Positions 52,053-60,955 of a stretch of 64,000 nucleotides of DNA are shown one piece after another (position 1 is the stretch's first letter; each line of letters begins with the position of its first letter). The notes beneath the pieces were generated by a model, which was given only the letters and a program-made list of their open reading frames with translations, did no database searches and was not told the origin of the DNA. The position numbers and the translations under genes are program-made. Origin of the DNA: Lewinellaceae bacterium (GTDB lineage: Bacteria; Bacteroidota; Bacteroidia; Chitinophagales; Saprospiraceae); NCBI GenBank assembly GCA_020636255.1, contig JACJYE010000005.1, positions 186,001 to 250,000 of the forward strand, given 5' to 3'.

Positions 52053-55000
52053 ATGCCGACGAAAAAAACACCCGTATTCACCTGTATTGTCCTGCTCTTA
52101 TATTGCTGTCTGGGTTATGTAAGCGCGCTGAAAGCCCAGGAACGGCACATCTATCTGGCCAATGACAACCATACCGATTATTTCTGGTCAGGCTCGCCTC
52201 AGGACTATGATAATGTCGCCCTCAATGAGATAAACTACTATCTCGCCCAGGCCGATGCAACTGAGAATTTGGCTTCGCCCTATCAGTGCCGATACAACCT
52301 CGACGGCGCCTGGTATGTATACTCCTACAAGCAGCAAAGCACACCCGAGCAATTTGAAAACCTGATGAGCCATATCAGGAGCGGGCATATCAGCATGCCC
52401 TACAACTTTTTTGTGTCTACTTACGGGGGGCAGCCCACAGAAGCTATCCTTCGAGGCATGTACTGGCCCGGCCGCATGGAGCGCGAGCACAATCTGGATA
52501 TCAGCCTGGCGGTGTCAATGGAAAATCAGGCCTTACCTCTGGGGCTTTCCTCTCTTTGGGCCGGGGCAGGAGCCAGATATAGCTGGAAAGGGGTTTGTGG
52601 CTGCGCCTCACCTGTGGCCAATAACCTGCTGGGAAACCGGGAGCACGAGATCTACAACTATCAGGGCCCGGATGGTTCGGGGGTATTAATGAAATGGTAC
52701 TCACTGTCACCTAACGGGAACCGGCGTCTCGGAGGTTATGCGGAGGCAGCTTCCCCGTATACCGCGATAACCGATTGCCAGGCCAAGAGCAATACCCCCG
52801 ATTATCCTTATGCTATTACCGGGGCATTCGGCTCCGGCTGGGATGACCTGGAGTACCTTTCGAGTACTTTCGTGCAAGCTGCTCAGAACGGCTCCAACGG
52901 CGATCAGCAGGTATACGTCTCCAACGAAAGCGATTTCTTCGAGCATTTTCTGTCAGCCTACGACGCCAGCAGCCTGCCGGTGGAATCCGTCACTCATGGA
53001 AACGACTGGGATACCGATTGTGAGGCACTGGCCTCGGTAACGGGCAAAGTAAGGCGATCCGTAGAGAAACTTCGCACGGCCGAAGCGCTCGCCAGCGTAG
53101 TATCGCTGGCTGACGAAGGCCTGTACGGAAGCCTGGACGCCCAGAGAGAGGCTGCCTGGGTGGCGCTGGGGTCATACTGGGAGCACAACTTTGGGCTGGG
53201 TGGCTGCTGTAGCTCGGAGCGCGGGCCCTGGGAACAGGGCCTGGAAGAACAGATAAGCGGGTATGTGGACAGCCTGAACGAAAGGTCGCTGAAGGCCCTG
53301 GCCGGCATGATAAGCAACAACGCCTCCGATCAACGCTTCATGGTGTTTAACCCGCTGGGCTGGGCACGGACAGATTATGTCGATGTGCCTTACAATGGAG
53401 GAGCGGGCATAAAAGCCGTCGATCTGCAAACGGGGCAGGAGGCGCCGTTCCAGCTTTATTCGTCACAGGGCAGCACCTATCTGCGCATATTGGCTCAGGA
53501 TGTGCCTTCGGTAGGGTACAAAGTGTACGAGATCCGCCAGGAAGCCGGTACGAGCTTCCCTGAAGCGGCCACATGGAACGGCAATGTTTTTGAAAACAGC
53601 TTTTATCGGCTCACCGTGACCTCACAGGGCGTGATCACCAGCCTGTTGGATAAAATGAACGGCAACCAGGAACTGGTACAGGAAACGGATGGCCGTTATG
53701 TCAATGACTTTGGCCAGGGTAATGCAGAAGGTGGCATGGTGGAAGTGCTCCACAGCGGGCCGGTATCGGCCACCATCGCCTGTACTTCGCCCAACCCTTT
53801 GCAGCATACCACCTATATCACCCTTTATGCCGATATCAACCGCATCGATATCGACAACCGGATCAACGATAGCTTCGGGAATAATATCCGCACGTATTCC
53901 TTTTCTTTCGACCTTGACAACCCCACCGTATGGCACGAGGAACTGGGGGCTGTGCTGAAAGCAAAATACATTACCGACGGAGGGCACTACGCGGCGCCCG
54001 ATCAGGCTGTCCGCTTTGAATGGCAGACGCTTAACCATTTTGCAGACATCGGAAACGACAACAGCGGGGTGGTGTTATCCAACCTGGGAGCAGGGTTCAT
54101 GAAACTGGGTAACAGCCTGGTCAACATCCTGGACGAAAACTCCGCACAGGTTAATGTGCTGATCGGCGGCAGGATGGCGGGCTCAGGGCCTGGCTTCGCC
54201 GATCAGTTCGGGCTTACCGATTTTCAAAATAATTTCGCTTTGCGAAGCCGCCAGGGCGCTTTTGATGCTGCCCGGTCTATGAAATTTGCCCTCGAACATC
54301 AGAACGGGCTGGTGGGCAAAATGCTGGACAACCAGGCCGGAACGATGCCGGATACTTCCTTCTCCCTGCTGAGTATGTCGGCTCCCGGTGTGCTGCTGTG
54401 GGGCGTAAAACCGGCGGAGGAAGGCATAACCGACGGAGGCCTGATCCTGAGATTGTGGAACCTCGATAACCAGAGCGAGAGTAATACCGTCAGCTTTGCC
54501 AGCAATGCCCTGGAAGCTAAAAGAACTACACACCTGGAAACGGATATCGAACCCGCTACGGTCAGCCAGGGTGCTCTGCAAAGCACGATCGGGCAGCAGA
54601 AAATGGAAACTTACCGCGTGTTTCTGGATACTACCTCTACCGGCTGCTCGCTGCAAAGCACGGTCAGCCAGTCTATCTGCTCAGGCGAGAGCTACGAGGG
54701 TTACACCGAAACGGGCGTTTATACAGATACCTATGCAGGCGCCAACGGCTGCGACAGCACCCGTGTGCTGAACCTGACGGTGCTGCCCGTGGCCAACACG
54801 ATGACGGCCATCACCATCTGCGCCGGCGAGAGCTATGAAGGGTACACTGCAGAAGGGCAGTACACAGACACCTACACGGGCGCCAACGGCTGCGACAGCA
54901 CCCGTGTGCTGAACCTGACGGTGCTGCCCGTGGCCAACACGATGACGGCCATCACCATCTGCGCCGGCGAGAGCTATGAAGGGTACACTGCAGAAGGGCA

Positions 55001-56816
55001 GTACACAGACACCTACACGGGCGCCAACGGCTGCGACAGCACCCGTGTGCTGAACCTGACGGTGCTGCCCGTGGCCAACACGATGACGGCCATCACCATC
55101 TGCGCCGGCGAGAGCTATGAAGGGTACACTGCAGAAGGGCAGTACACAGACACCTACACGGGCGCCAACGGCTGCGACAGCACCCGTGTGCTGAACCTGA
55201 CGGTGCTGCCCGTGGCCAACACGATGACGGCCATCACCATCTGCGCCGGCGAGAGCTATGAAGGGTACACTGCAGAAGGGCAGTACACAGACACCTACAC
55301 GGGCGCCAACGGCTGCGACAGCACCCGTGTGCTGAACCTGACGGTGCTGCCCGTGGCCAACACGATGACGGCCATCACCATCTGCGCCGGCGAGAGCTAT
55401 GAAGGGTACACTGCAGAAGGGCAGTATACAGACACCTACACGGGCGCCAACGGCTGCGACAGTACCCGGGTACTGAACCTGACGGTGCTGCCCGTTGCCG
55501 GCACGATGACGGCCATCACCATCTGCGCCGGGGAGAGCTACGAAGGGTACACCGAAGCCGGGCAGTATACAGACACCTACACGGGCGCCAACGGTTGCGA
55601 TAGCGTGCACGTGCTGAACCTAACGGTGCTGCCTGTTGCCGGCACGATGACGGCCATCACCATCTGCGCCGGGGAGAGCTACGAAGGGTACACTGAAGCC
55701 GGGCAGTATACAGACACCTACACGGGCGCTAACGGTTGCGATAGCGTGCACGTGCTGAACCTGACGGTGCTGCCTACGCCCATTGAGACGCTCAATTTAT
55801 CCATCTGCGAAGGAGAGAATTATGAAGGCTATACAGAGACGGGAATGTATACAGACACGTATGTGAGCACCAACGGCTGCGACAGCACCCGTGTGCTGAA
55901 CCTCTCGGTGCTGCTTCCGTCGGCTTCCAGTATAAGTGCCAGCATTTGTATGGGCACTTCATTTGAGGGGTATACCCAAAGCGGTGTGTACACCGATGTG
56001 TTTACCGCAGCTAACGGTTGCGACAGTACCCGAACTTTGACGCTCGAAGTACTACCGGCCTTTTTCACCCTTACCAACCGAATCATTTGCGAGGGAGAGG
56101 CGTATGAGGGATATACTGAAACCGGGATGTACAAAGACACCTTAGTGGCAGCTAACGGCTGCGACAGTATCCGCACGCTGTACCTTTTTGTCGTGCCGGA
56201 CATCGATACGGTAATGATAGCATTGCCTTCCTGCGACAGCACCGAGCTGGGCGTTTCCGTTGTGACCCTGGCCAGCCAGGATGGTTGTGACAGTACAACT
56301 GTTACCACGGTATACTATTCCCTGGTCGAGCCCAATCTGGTGGTACAGCCGGCCACCAATGACGATGAGAACGGATCTGCTTCCGTATCCCCTTCGGGAG
56401 GTGTGGAGCCTTATATCATACAGTGGAGCAATGGCGGTACCGGCGCCTCGGTCAGTGGGCTGGCCCCGGGTGATTATTCCGTCACCGTAACGGCAGCCAA
56501 CGGGTGCAACACCGTCCTTGGCTTTGAGGTAAGCAGCATAACGGGTTTGTCGGAGGCCATCCCCTCGCTAAGCTCATTTGAGGTTTATCCGAACCCCGCT
56601 ACCGACCTGTTACAGGTGGATGTTCGTTTCAACCGATTGGAAGAAGGAATATTTATTCTTCAGGATTACCTGGGCAGACAGATTTTCCGCGATAATTTTC
56701 ATAGTTTTAATTACCATTCTGAAATAAATGTAAAAAAACTGGGAACAGGAGTTTATCAGGTACGTATCGTATTGGGCAACCGGGAAATATCAAAGCCGGT
56801 GGTAGTCCAGCGATGA
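52053..56816 (+). CDS. Secreted GH38-like protein with 11 Ig-like repeats, SprB-type repeat and T9SS tail (copy 2)
   Basis: About 1587 residues from ATG 52053, which starts a clean signal peptide (MPTKKTPVFTCIVLLLYCC); a longer frame from 51909 overlaps the previous gene. Residues about 29-860 parallel copy 1 closely (HIYLANDNHTDYFWSG, YSWKGVCGC). Residues 875-1391 are eleven 47-residue repeats (ICAGESYEGYT...NGCDS, two Cys each). A degenerate unit follows, then a SprB-type repeat (VEPYIIQWSNGGTGASVSGL) and a T9SS type A domain (FEVYPNPATDLLQV). The repeats probably form a stalk holding the N-terminal domain off the cell surface. Catalytic activity is as uncertain as in copy 1. Confidence 0.8.
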   Translation: MPTKKTPVFTCIVLLLYCCLGYVSALKAQERHIYLANDNHTDYFWSGSPQDYDNVALNEINYYLAQADATENLASPYQCRYNLDGAWYVYSYKQQSTPEQFENLMSHIRSGHISMPYNFFVSTYGGQPTEAILRGMYWPGRMEREHNLDISLAVSMENQALPLGLSSLWAGAGARYSWKGVCGCASPVANNLLGNREHEIYNYQGPDGSGVLMKWYSLSPNGNRRLGGYAEAASPYTAITDCQAKSNTPDYPYAITGAFGSGWDDLEYLSSTFVQAAQNGSNGDQQVYVSNESDFFEHFLSAYDASSLPVESVTHGNDWDTDCEALASVTGKVRRSVEKLRTAEALASVVSLADEGLYGSLDAQREAAWVALGSYWEHNFGLGGCCSSERGPWEQGLEEQISGYVDSLNERSLKALAGMISNNASDQRFMVFNPLGWARTDYVDVPYNGGAGIKAVDLQTGQEAPFQLYSSQGSTYLRILAQDVPSVGYKVYEIRQEAGTSFPEAATWNGNVFENSFYRLTVTSQGVITSLLDKMNGNQELVQETDGRYVNDFGQGNAEGGMVEVLHSGPVSATIACTSPNPLQHTTYITLYADINRIDIDNRINDSFGNNIRTYSFSFDLDNPTVWHEELGAVLKAKYITDGGHYAAPDQAVRFEWQTLNHFADIGNDNSGVVLSNLGAGFMKLGNSLVNILDENSAQVNVLIGGRMAGSGPGFADQFGLTDFQNNFALRSRQGAFDAARSMKFALEHQNGLVGKMLDNQAGTMPDTSFSLLSMSAPGVLLWGVKPAEEGITDGGLILRLWNLDNQSESNTVSFASNALEAKRTTHLETDIEPATVSQGALQSTIGQQKMETYRVFLDTTSTGCSLQSTVSQSICSGESYEGYTETGVYTDTYAGANGCDSTRVLNLTVLPVANTMTAITICAGESYEGYTAEGQYTDTYTGANGCDSTRVLNLTVLPVANTMTAITICAGESYEGYTAEGQYTDTYTGANGCDSTRVLNLTVLPVANTMTAITICAGESYEGYTAEGQYTDTYTGANGCDSTRVLNLTVLPVANTMTAITICAGESYEGYTAEGQYTDTYTGANGCDSTRVLNLTVLPVANTMTAITICAGESYEGYTAEGQYTDTYTGANGCDSTRVLNLTVLPVAGTMTAITICAGESYEGYTEAGQYTDTYTGANGCDSVHVLNLTVLPVAGTMTAITICAGESYEGYTEAGQYTDTYTGANGCDSVHVLNLTVLPTPIETLNLSICEGENYEGYTETGMYTDTYVSTNGCDSTRVLNLSVLLPSASSISASICMGTSFEGYTQSGVYTDVFTAANGCDSTRTLTLEVLPAFFTLTNRIICEGEAYEGYTETGMYKDTLVAANGCDSIRTLYLFVVPDIDTVMIALPSCDSTELGVSVVTLASQDGCDSTTVTTVYYSLVEPNLVVQPATNDDENGSASVSPSGGVEPYIIQWSNGGTGASVSGLAPGDYSVTVTAANGCNTVLGFEVSSITGLSEAIPSLSSFEVYPNPATDLLQVDVRFNRLEEGIFILQDYLGRQIFRDNFHSFNYHSEINVKKLGTGVYQVRIVLGNREISKPVVVQR
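54675..56225 (+). repeat. Tandem array of eleven exact-length 141-bp repeats
   Basis: Units start at 54675, 54816, 54957, 55098, 55239, 55380, 55521, 55662, 55803, 55944 and 56085, always 141 bp apart with no indels. Units 2-5 (54816-55379) look identical base for base. Unit 6 diverges in its second half, units 7 and 8 form a second near-identical pair, and units 1 and 9-11 are older. This gradient shows recent unequal recombination in the centre. A degenerate twelfth unit begins at 56226. Confidence 0.95.
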
Positions 56817-56855
56817 AGTTATTGTTATTGAGCAATCAAAACGTACTGAGTGGGT

Positions 56856-58193
56856 ATGAAACAGTTTACTAGTTTCCTGCGCTGTGCTTTCCTGGTATTC
56901 ATCGGGGCGGCCCTTTTCGGGTATGTGGTCTTAAAGGCAGAAAGAGGCGCCAGGGTAAAAGGGGCCCGAGATGCCGTTCTCTTTATAGCCGAGTTTCCTG
57001 ACCATGTGAAGGAGGCGTTTGCAGAGCTGAAAGATGGTAATACGTCGCCTTATGTCACAAAGGCAGAACAAGGAGAATGCGGGGTGGCCACCAGGGATAG
57101 CTCCTTTGTGGATAGCAACTATGTGCTGGCCTCCTTTTTTGACCCCACTATCGGTGAGGCCAGAATAGAGCTGATCCGCATCGATGATGGAGAGCCCATA
57201 TACGGCTGGACCCCACCTGAAAAGGAGATCATGGAGCGCTATACCGCCAGCGGTATGCCATTCGTGGAATACCGGAGGATAACGCACCAGAACTTCCTGG
57301 CCATCCACCCGTTATTGTTCGATGACGGGTCGGTACTGTTCAACCTGATGTATGGCCCGATGGTCAAGATCGACAAGCAATCACATATCCAATGGATCAT
57401 AGGCGATTGTTTCCATCATTCATTGCAACAGGATGCGGATGGAAACATCTGGGCCTGCTTGGATGAAAAAATGCCTCGTTTCGATTCTTTGTTCTCTTTT
57501 AAGGGCCAGCCCTTTGAGAGCAATAGTATTGTAAAGATATCTCCGGAAGGTGAGGTCCTGTTCAAAAAATCGGTGGATGATATTTTGCTGGAAAACAACC
57601 TGGCCGGCCTGCTTTATGGCGCCGGAGAATTTGAAAATGACCCTGTCCATGTAAATGATATCCAGCCCGCCCTGTCCGATTCGAAATACTGGAAAAAGGG
57701 CGACCTGCTGATCAGCATGCGAAACAAGAGCACCATCTTTCTGTACCGGCCTTCGGAGAACAAAATAACCTGGTTGAGGCAGGGCCCGTGGATCGACCAG
57801 CATGACGTTAATTTTGTGGATAGCAGCCATATCTCCCTGTTTGGCAACGATATCGTGCGCCTGCAGGGAGAAGAGAAATATTACCCGCTTCGGGGAAACA
57901 GCAACTTGTATGTCATTGATATGTCATGCGGCCAGGTCGCCACGCCTTACGAAAAGCTATTTAACACCCAGAAGCTTTACAACTCATTTGAAGGCAGGGG
58001 CAAAATACTGGACAACGGCCTGCTGTTCGTAGAAGAGACCTATACCGGGCATCTGGTCATTGGCAATGAAAAGGACATACTTTGGAGTTATTCCAAGTGT
58101 TTTCCTTCGGGTTTGGTGAGCTCACTCGGGTGGTGCAGGTATATACCAAAAGACAGCTTGAAACTGGATTTCTTGGCAAAACAAACACTATAG
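56856..58193 (+). CDS. Membrane-anchored arylsulfotransferase-like (ASST-type) protein
   Basis: About 445 residues from ATG 56856 (a GTG at 56850 adds two). One N-terminal hydrophobic anchor (FLRCAFLVFIGAALFGYVV) is followed by a probable beta-propeller. His-containing blade motifs are FLAIHPLLFDDGSVLF, CFHHSLQQDADGNIWACL, NDPVHVNDIQP and QHDVNFVDSSHISLFGND. The HVND and QHDV patterns fit Arylsulfotran-type proteins (PAPS-independent sulfotransferases and relatives). Two small membrane genes and a PAPS-type sulfotransferase follow without gaps, so the module probably handles sulfate on the glycan. The sulfate donor and acceptor are unknown. Confidence 0.65.
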   Translation: MKQFTSFLRCAFLVFIGAALFGYVVLKAERGARVKGARDAVLFIAEFPDHVKEAFAELKDGNTSPYVTKAEQGECGVATRDSSFVDSNYVLASFFDPTIGEARIELIRIDDGEPIYGWTPPEKEIMERYTASGMPFVEYRRITHQNFLAIHPLLFDDGSVLFNLMYGPMVKIDKQSHIQWIIGDCFHHSLQQDADGNIWACLDEKMPRFDSLFSFKGQPFESNSIVKISPEGEVLFKKSVDDILLENNLAGLLYGAGEFENDPVHVNDIQPALSDSKYWKKGDLLISMRNKSTIFLYRPSENKITWLRQGPWIDQHDVNFVDSSHISLFGNDIVRLQGEEKYYPLRGNSNLYVIDMSCGQVATPYEKLFNTQKLYNSFEGRGKILDNGLLFVEETYTGHLVIGNEKDILWSYSKCFPSGLVSSLGWCRYIPKDSLKLDFLAKQTL

Positions 58194-58195
58194 CT

Positions 58196-58351
58196 ATGTT
58201 ACTGTATGTAGGCCCCGGAATGGGAGGCGGCGTTATTGCCGTCATTATGGGTGTATTATTCTCCGTTTTTGGCGGCTTGTTCGCGATGATCTGGTACCCC
58301 ATCAAGCGTTTGTTTAAAAAAGGCAACACCAAACAACAAGGAAAGGGGTAA
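58196..58351 (+). CDS. Small membrane protein, 51 residues (YVGPG type)
   Basis: An ATG at 58196, two bases after the previous stop, encodes 51 residues. They start LLYVGPGMGGGVIAVIMGVL, continue into one long hydrophobic helix and end in a basic tail (WYPIKRLFKKGN). A longer frame extends upstream from 58082 but overlaps the ASST-like gene, so the short form is preferred. Tight spacing on both sides indicates co-translation. Function is unknown; it could be an assembly or anchoring subunit of the module. Confidence 0.7.
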   Translation: MLLYVGPGMGGGVIAVIMGVLFSVFGGLFAMIWYPIKRLFKKGNTKQQGKG

Positions 58352-58353
58352 GC

Positions 58354-58740
58354 ATGTATCTGGGGCTGTTCCTTTTCCTGTTATTTTTCCTGATGTCGTT
58401 CCTCTTTGAACGGTTGGGCGTCATTCAGGCTACTAAAAAGATCAATGAGGCCACCCTGAAAAGCCTGCTCGTGATCCGCGAGCCTGCCTTTTCCGACCAT
58501 TGGAAAGAGAAGTTCCTGCTGGGTAATTCCCGCAAATCGCTGCTGTTATCCCTCAGGCTTGGAGGGCTGATCCTGATTTTCCTCGTGGCCGTCCTGATCC
58601 CGCTTGCTTTGTACAACTGGCTTTTCCCCGGAGCCCATGTGTTTGACTATTTAATGACAGCCCGGGGCATTGCCGTTTCGATCCTGCCTTTTTTCGTGTT
58701 TTTTGCCATCAGGAAGTATCAGTCGTCCAAAAAACGGTGA
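58354..58740 (+). CDS. Small membrane protein of unknown function (128 residues)
   Basis: 128 residues with three hydrophobic segments: one at the N-terminus (LGLFLFLLFFLMSFLFERLG), one near residue 70-90 and one near 105-120. They are separated by charged loops, and the tail is basic (RKYQSSKKR). No family is recognised. It begins two bases after the 51-residue gene and overlaps the sulfotransferase start by 4 bases (GTGA), so all four genes of this module are probably made together. Confidence 0.7.
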   Translation: MYLGLFLFLLFFLMSFLFERLGVIQATKKINEATLKSLLVIREPAFSDHWKEKFLLGNSRKSLLLSLRLGGLILIFLVAVLIPLALYNWLFPGAHVFDYLMTARGIAVSILPFFVFFAIRKYQSSKKR

Positions 58741-59783
58741 GCATGCATTATTCCGGCGGTTCAAAGGCCCTTCATGCCCTCATTCTCGGGAATCCATTCC
58801 TGATGAAAGCCCTGCTCGATATGGAGTTGTCACGCTATTCAGGTGGCGGCCTGGCTGAGGGGCAGGGCAGGCCCGTTTTTATCAGTGGGTTGGCCCGTGG
58901 CGGTACGACATCCTTATTGCAGAAACTGTACCTTTCCGGCGCGTTCAGGTCGTTGGCCTATGAAGACATGCCTTTCGTGCTGACGCCCAACCTGTGGCGC
59001 CGGGCCTACCCCCGGCAGGCTCGCCCGGAACCCCTGGAACAACGGGCGCACGGCGACGGTATACTCGTCAATTACCAAAGCCCCGAGGCCTTCGATGAAG
59101 TCTTCTGGAAAGTGCTTTGCGGCAAGGATTACATTCGAAAGGACTGTTTAGTGCCCCATTCCGTCAGTGAAGAAATCGTGGAGATGTTCAGGAAATATGT
59201 GGCGGTAGTGGTCAGAAGTGGAGATAAGCCGGAACAGAACCGGTATTTATCCAAAAACAACAACAATATTCTGCGCATCCCGGCCTTGTTCCAGGCTTTT
59301 CCCGATGCTGTCGTCCTAACGCCCTTTCGGGAGCCTGTATCGCATGCCCTGTCCCTGCTCAACCAGCATGAGCGCTTTGTGAAGATCAATGCGCAGGACC
59401 CCTTTTCCGGCAGGTACATGAAATGGCTGGGCCACTTCGAGTTTGGGCTTAACCACCGGCCTTTCCAATTCGATGCCGGCCCGGCAGCCGGGCAGCAATA
59501 TCAGCCCGCCGATATCAACTACTGGCTGTCGGCATGGGTGAATTATTATCAATTCGCATTGGATAACTACGCCGATAAGCTGAGCTGGGTTGCTTTTGAA
59601 AGCCTTTGTGCTGCACCCCGGCAAACGCTGGGGGCTATAGCCGAATTGGTGAAAACCCGCCTGGACGTCGACGAGGCAGAGCCATATAAACCGCCGCACA
59701 GAGAAACTGCCGGTTTGGATAAGGCCCTGCTGGATAGAGGGGAAGCTATATACGATAAACTCAACGGCCTGGCTATTCGGTAA
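58737..59783 (+). CDS. Sulfotransferase (PAPS-dependent type)
   Basis: 348 residues from GTG 58737 (ATG 58743 would remove two). The 5'-phosphosulfate loop is ISGLARGGTTSLLQKLY (about residues 48-64) and the 3'-phosphate motif is VLTPFREPVSHALSLLNQH (about 194-212), with the Arg and Ser typical of the family. It has no signal peptide or membrane segment, so sulfation would occur in the cytoplasm on a lipid- or nucleotide-linked sugar. It is coupled by GTGA to the 128-residue membrane protein and ends the putative sulfation module. No PAPS-synthesis gene is present in the window. Confidence 0.85.
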   Translation: MSMHYSGGSKALHALILGNPFLMKALLDMELSRYSGGGLAEGQGRPVFISGLARGGTTSLLQKLYLSGAFRSLAYEDMPFVLTPNLWRRAYPRQARPEPLEQRAHGDGILVNYQSPEAFDEVFWKVLCGKDYIRKDCLVPHSVSEEIVEMFRKYVAVVVRSGDKPEQNRYLSKNNNNILRIPALFQAFPDAVVLTPFREPVSHALSLLNQHERFVKINAQDPFSGRYMKWLGHFEFGLNHRPFQFDAGPAAGQQYQPADINYWLSAWVNYYQFALDNYADKLSWVAFESLCAAPRQTLGAIAELVKTRLDVDEAEPYKPPHRETAGLDKALLDRGEAIYDKLNGLAIR

Positions 59784-59855
59784 CCTTGGGCGAAAGATGC
59801 CGCTGGTATCCGGCTTCAGTAAGTATAATACAACACCTGTGAACCCTGTACTATC

Positions 59856-60938
59856 ATGAACAAAGGTAACCTCTTATTTGTAGTGGGCGCCCGCCCCAAC
59901 TTTATTAAGATCGCCCCGCTATGCGCCGAGTTGAGCAAAAGATCGGGCCTGCCGTTCCGGATCGTCCATACCGGCCAGCATTATGACAAACAGATGTCGG
60001 ATGTCTTCTTCGAAGAGCTGCAGATCCCCCAGCCGGATTTTCACCTGAATATAGGCTCCGGCGGCCACGGCCAGCAATCCGGCGCCATGATGATGAAACT
60101 GGAAGAGTTGTGCCTGGGCAATGCCTTTTCCGCCATAGTTGTCATCGGGGATGTGAATTCCACCCTGGCCGGCGCTTTGGTTGGCGCCAAGCTTCACATC
60201 CCTGTAGCGCATGTCGAAGCGGGCCTGAGGAGTTTCAACCGCGCTATGCCCGAAGAGGTCAACAGGGTGGTGGCCGACCACGTATCCGACTGGCTGTTCG
60301 CGCCTACGCAGCTCGCCATGCACAACCTGGCCAATGAAGGCCTGGCCAGCCGGGCCTATTTCAGCGGAGATGTGATGTACGATATGATCCTTAAGGGCCT
60401 GGAGCTGGCTCGTGAGAAGTCGGATATTCTGCGCAAGCTGGAGCTGGAACCCCGTCAATATTACCTGGCTACGCTGCACCGGCCCTACAACGTCGATGAC
60501 CCCGATTGCCTGAAAAATATCATAGGGGGCCTGGCCGGGCTCGAAAAACCGGTCGTATTGGCCGCCCATCCGAGGCTGCGGAAAAACCTGAGCGAATTCG
60601 GGATCAGGGCCAACGGCAACATCAGGCTGACCGAACCCTTCGGGTATCTGGATTTTATCATGCTGGAAAAGGAGGCCGTTCGGGTGGTGACCGATTCGGG
60701 CGGCGTACAGAAGGAGGCTTTTTTCCTGAAGACCCCCTGCCTAACCCTCAGGCCCGAGACCGAGTGGGTCGAAACGGTCGATGCCGGCGCCAACGTGCTG
60801 GTCAGGCAACGCACTACGCAGGCTATCCTGGATGCCGCCGGCCAGAGCATGTCGCCCAGGTATGACGAACAACCTTATGGCGGAGGCAACGCCAGCGAAC
60901 GCATAGTGGACGTGATCGAATCAGAATTGTATTCCTAA
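59856..60938 (+). CDS. Non-hydrolysing UDP-HexNAc 2-epimerase (WecB/WbpI family)
   Basis: 360 residues. The start LLFVVGARPNFIKIAPL, VEAGLRSFNRAMPEEVNR, TLHRPYNVDD, VTDSGGVQKEAFFL and LRPETEWVETV are signature segments of the 2-epimerase family. The RSFNRAMPEE form resembles WbpI-type (UDP-diacetamido-uronate 2-epimerase) proteins rather than E. coli WecB, which has a different loop there. This fits a diamino-uronate pathway started by the WlbA-like gene at 2112, although UDP-GlcNAc itself remains possible. Confidence 0.87.
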   Translation: MNKGNLLFVVGARPNFIKIAPLCAELSKRSGLPFRIVHTGQHYDKQMSDVFFEELQIPQPDFHLNIGSGGHGQQSGAMMMKLEELCLGNAFSAIVVIGDVNSTLAGALVGAKLHIPVAHVEAGLRSFNRAMPEEVNRVVADHVSDWLFAPTQLAMHNLANEGLASRAYFSGDVMYDMILKGLELAREKSDILRKLELEPRQYYLATLHRPYNVDDPDCLKNIIGGLAGLEKPVVLAAHPRLRKNLSEFGIRANGNIRLTEPFGYLDFIMLEKEAVRVVTDSGGVQKEAFFLKTPCLTLRPETEWVETVDAGANVLVRQRTTQAILDAAGQSMSPRYDEQPYGGGNASERIVDVIESELYS

Positions 60939-60955
60939 CCCATTTCCCGTTTACG

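Noticed and set aside
54681..55610. 309-residue minus-strand repetitive open frame
   Set aside because: It is the antisense shadow of the 141-bp array; repetition alone keeps the frame open.
54675..56225. CRISPR array
   Set aside because: Units are 141 bp, contiguous, without spacers and inside a coding frame.
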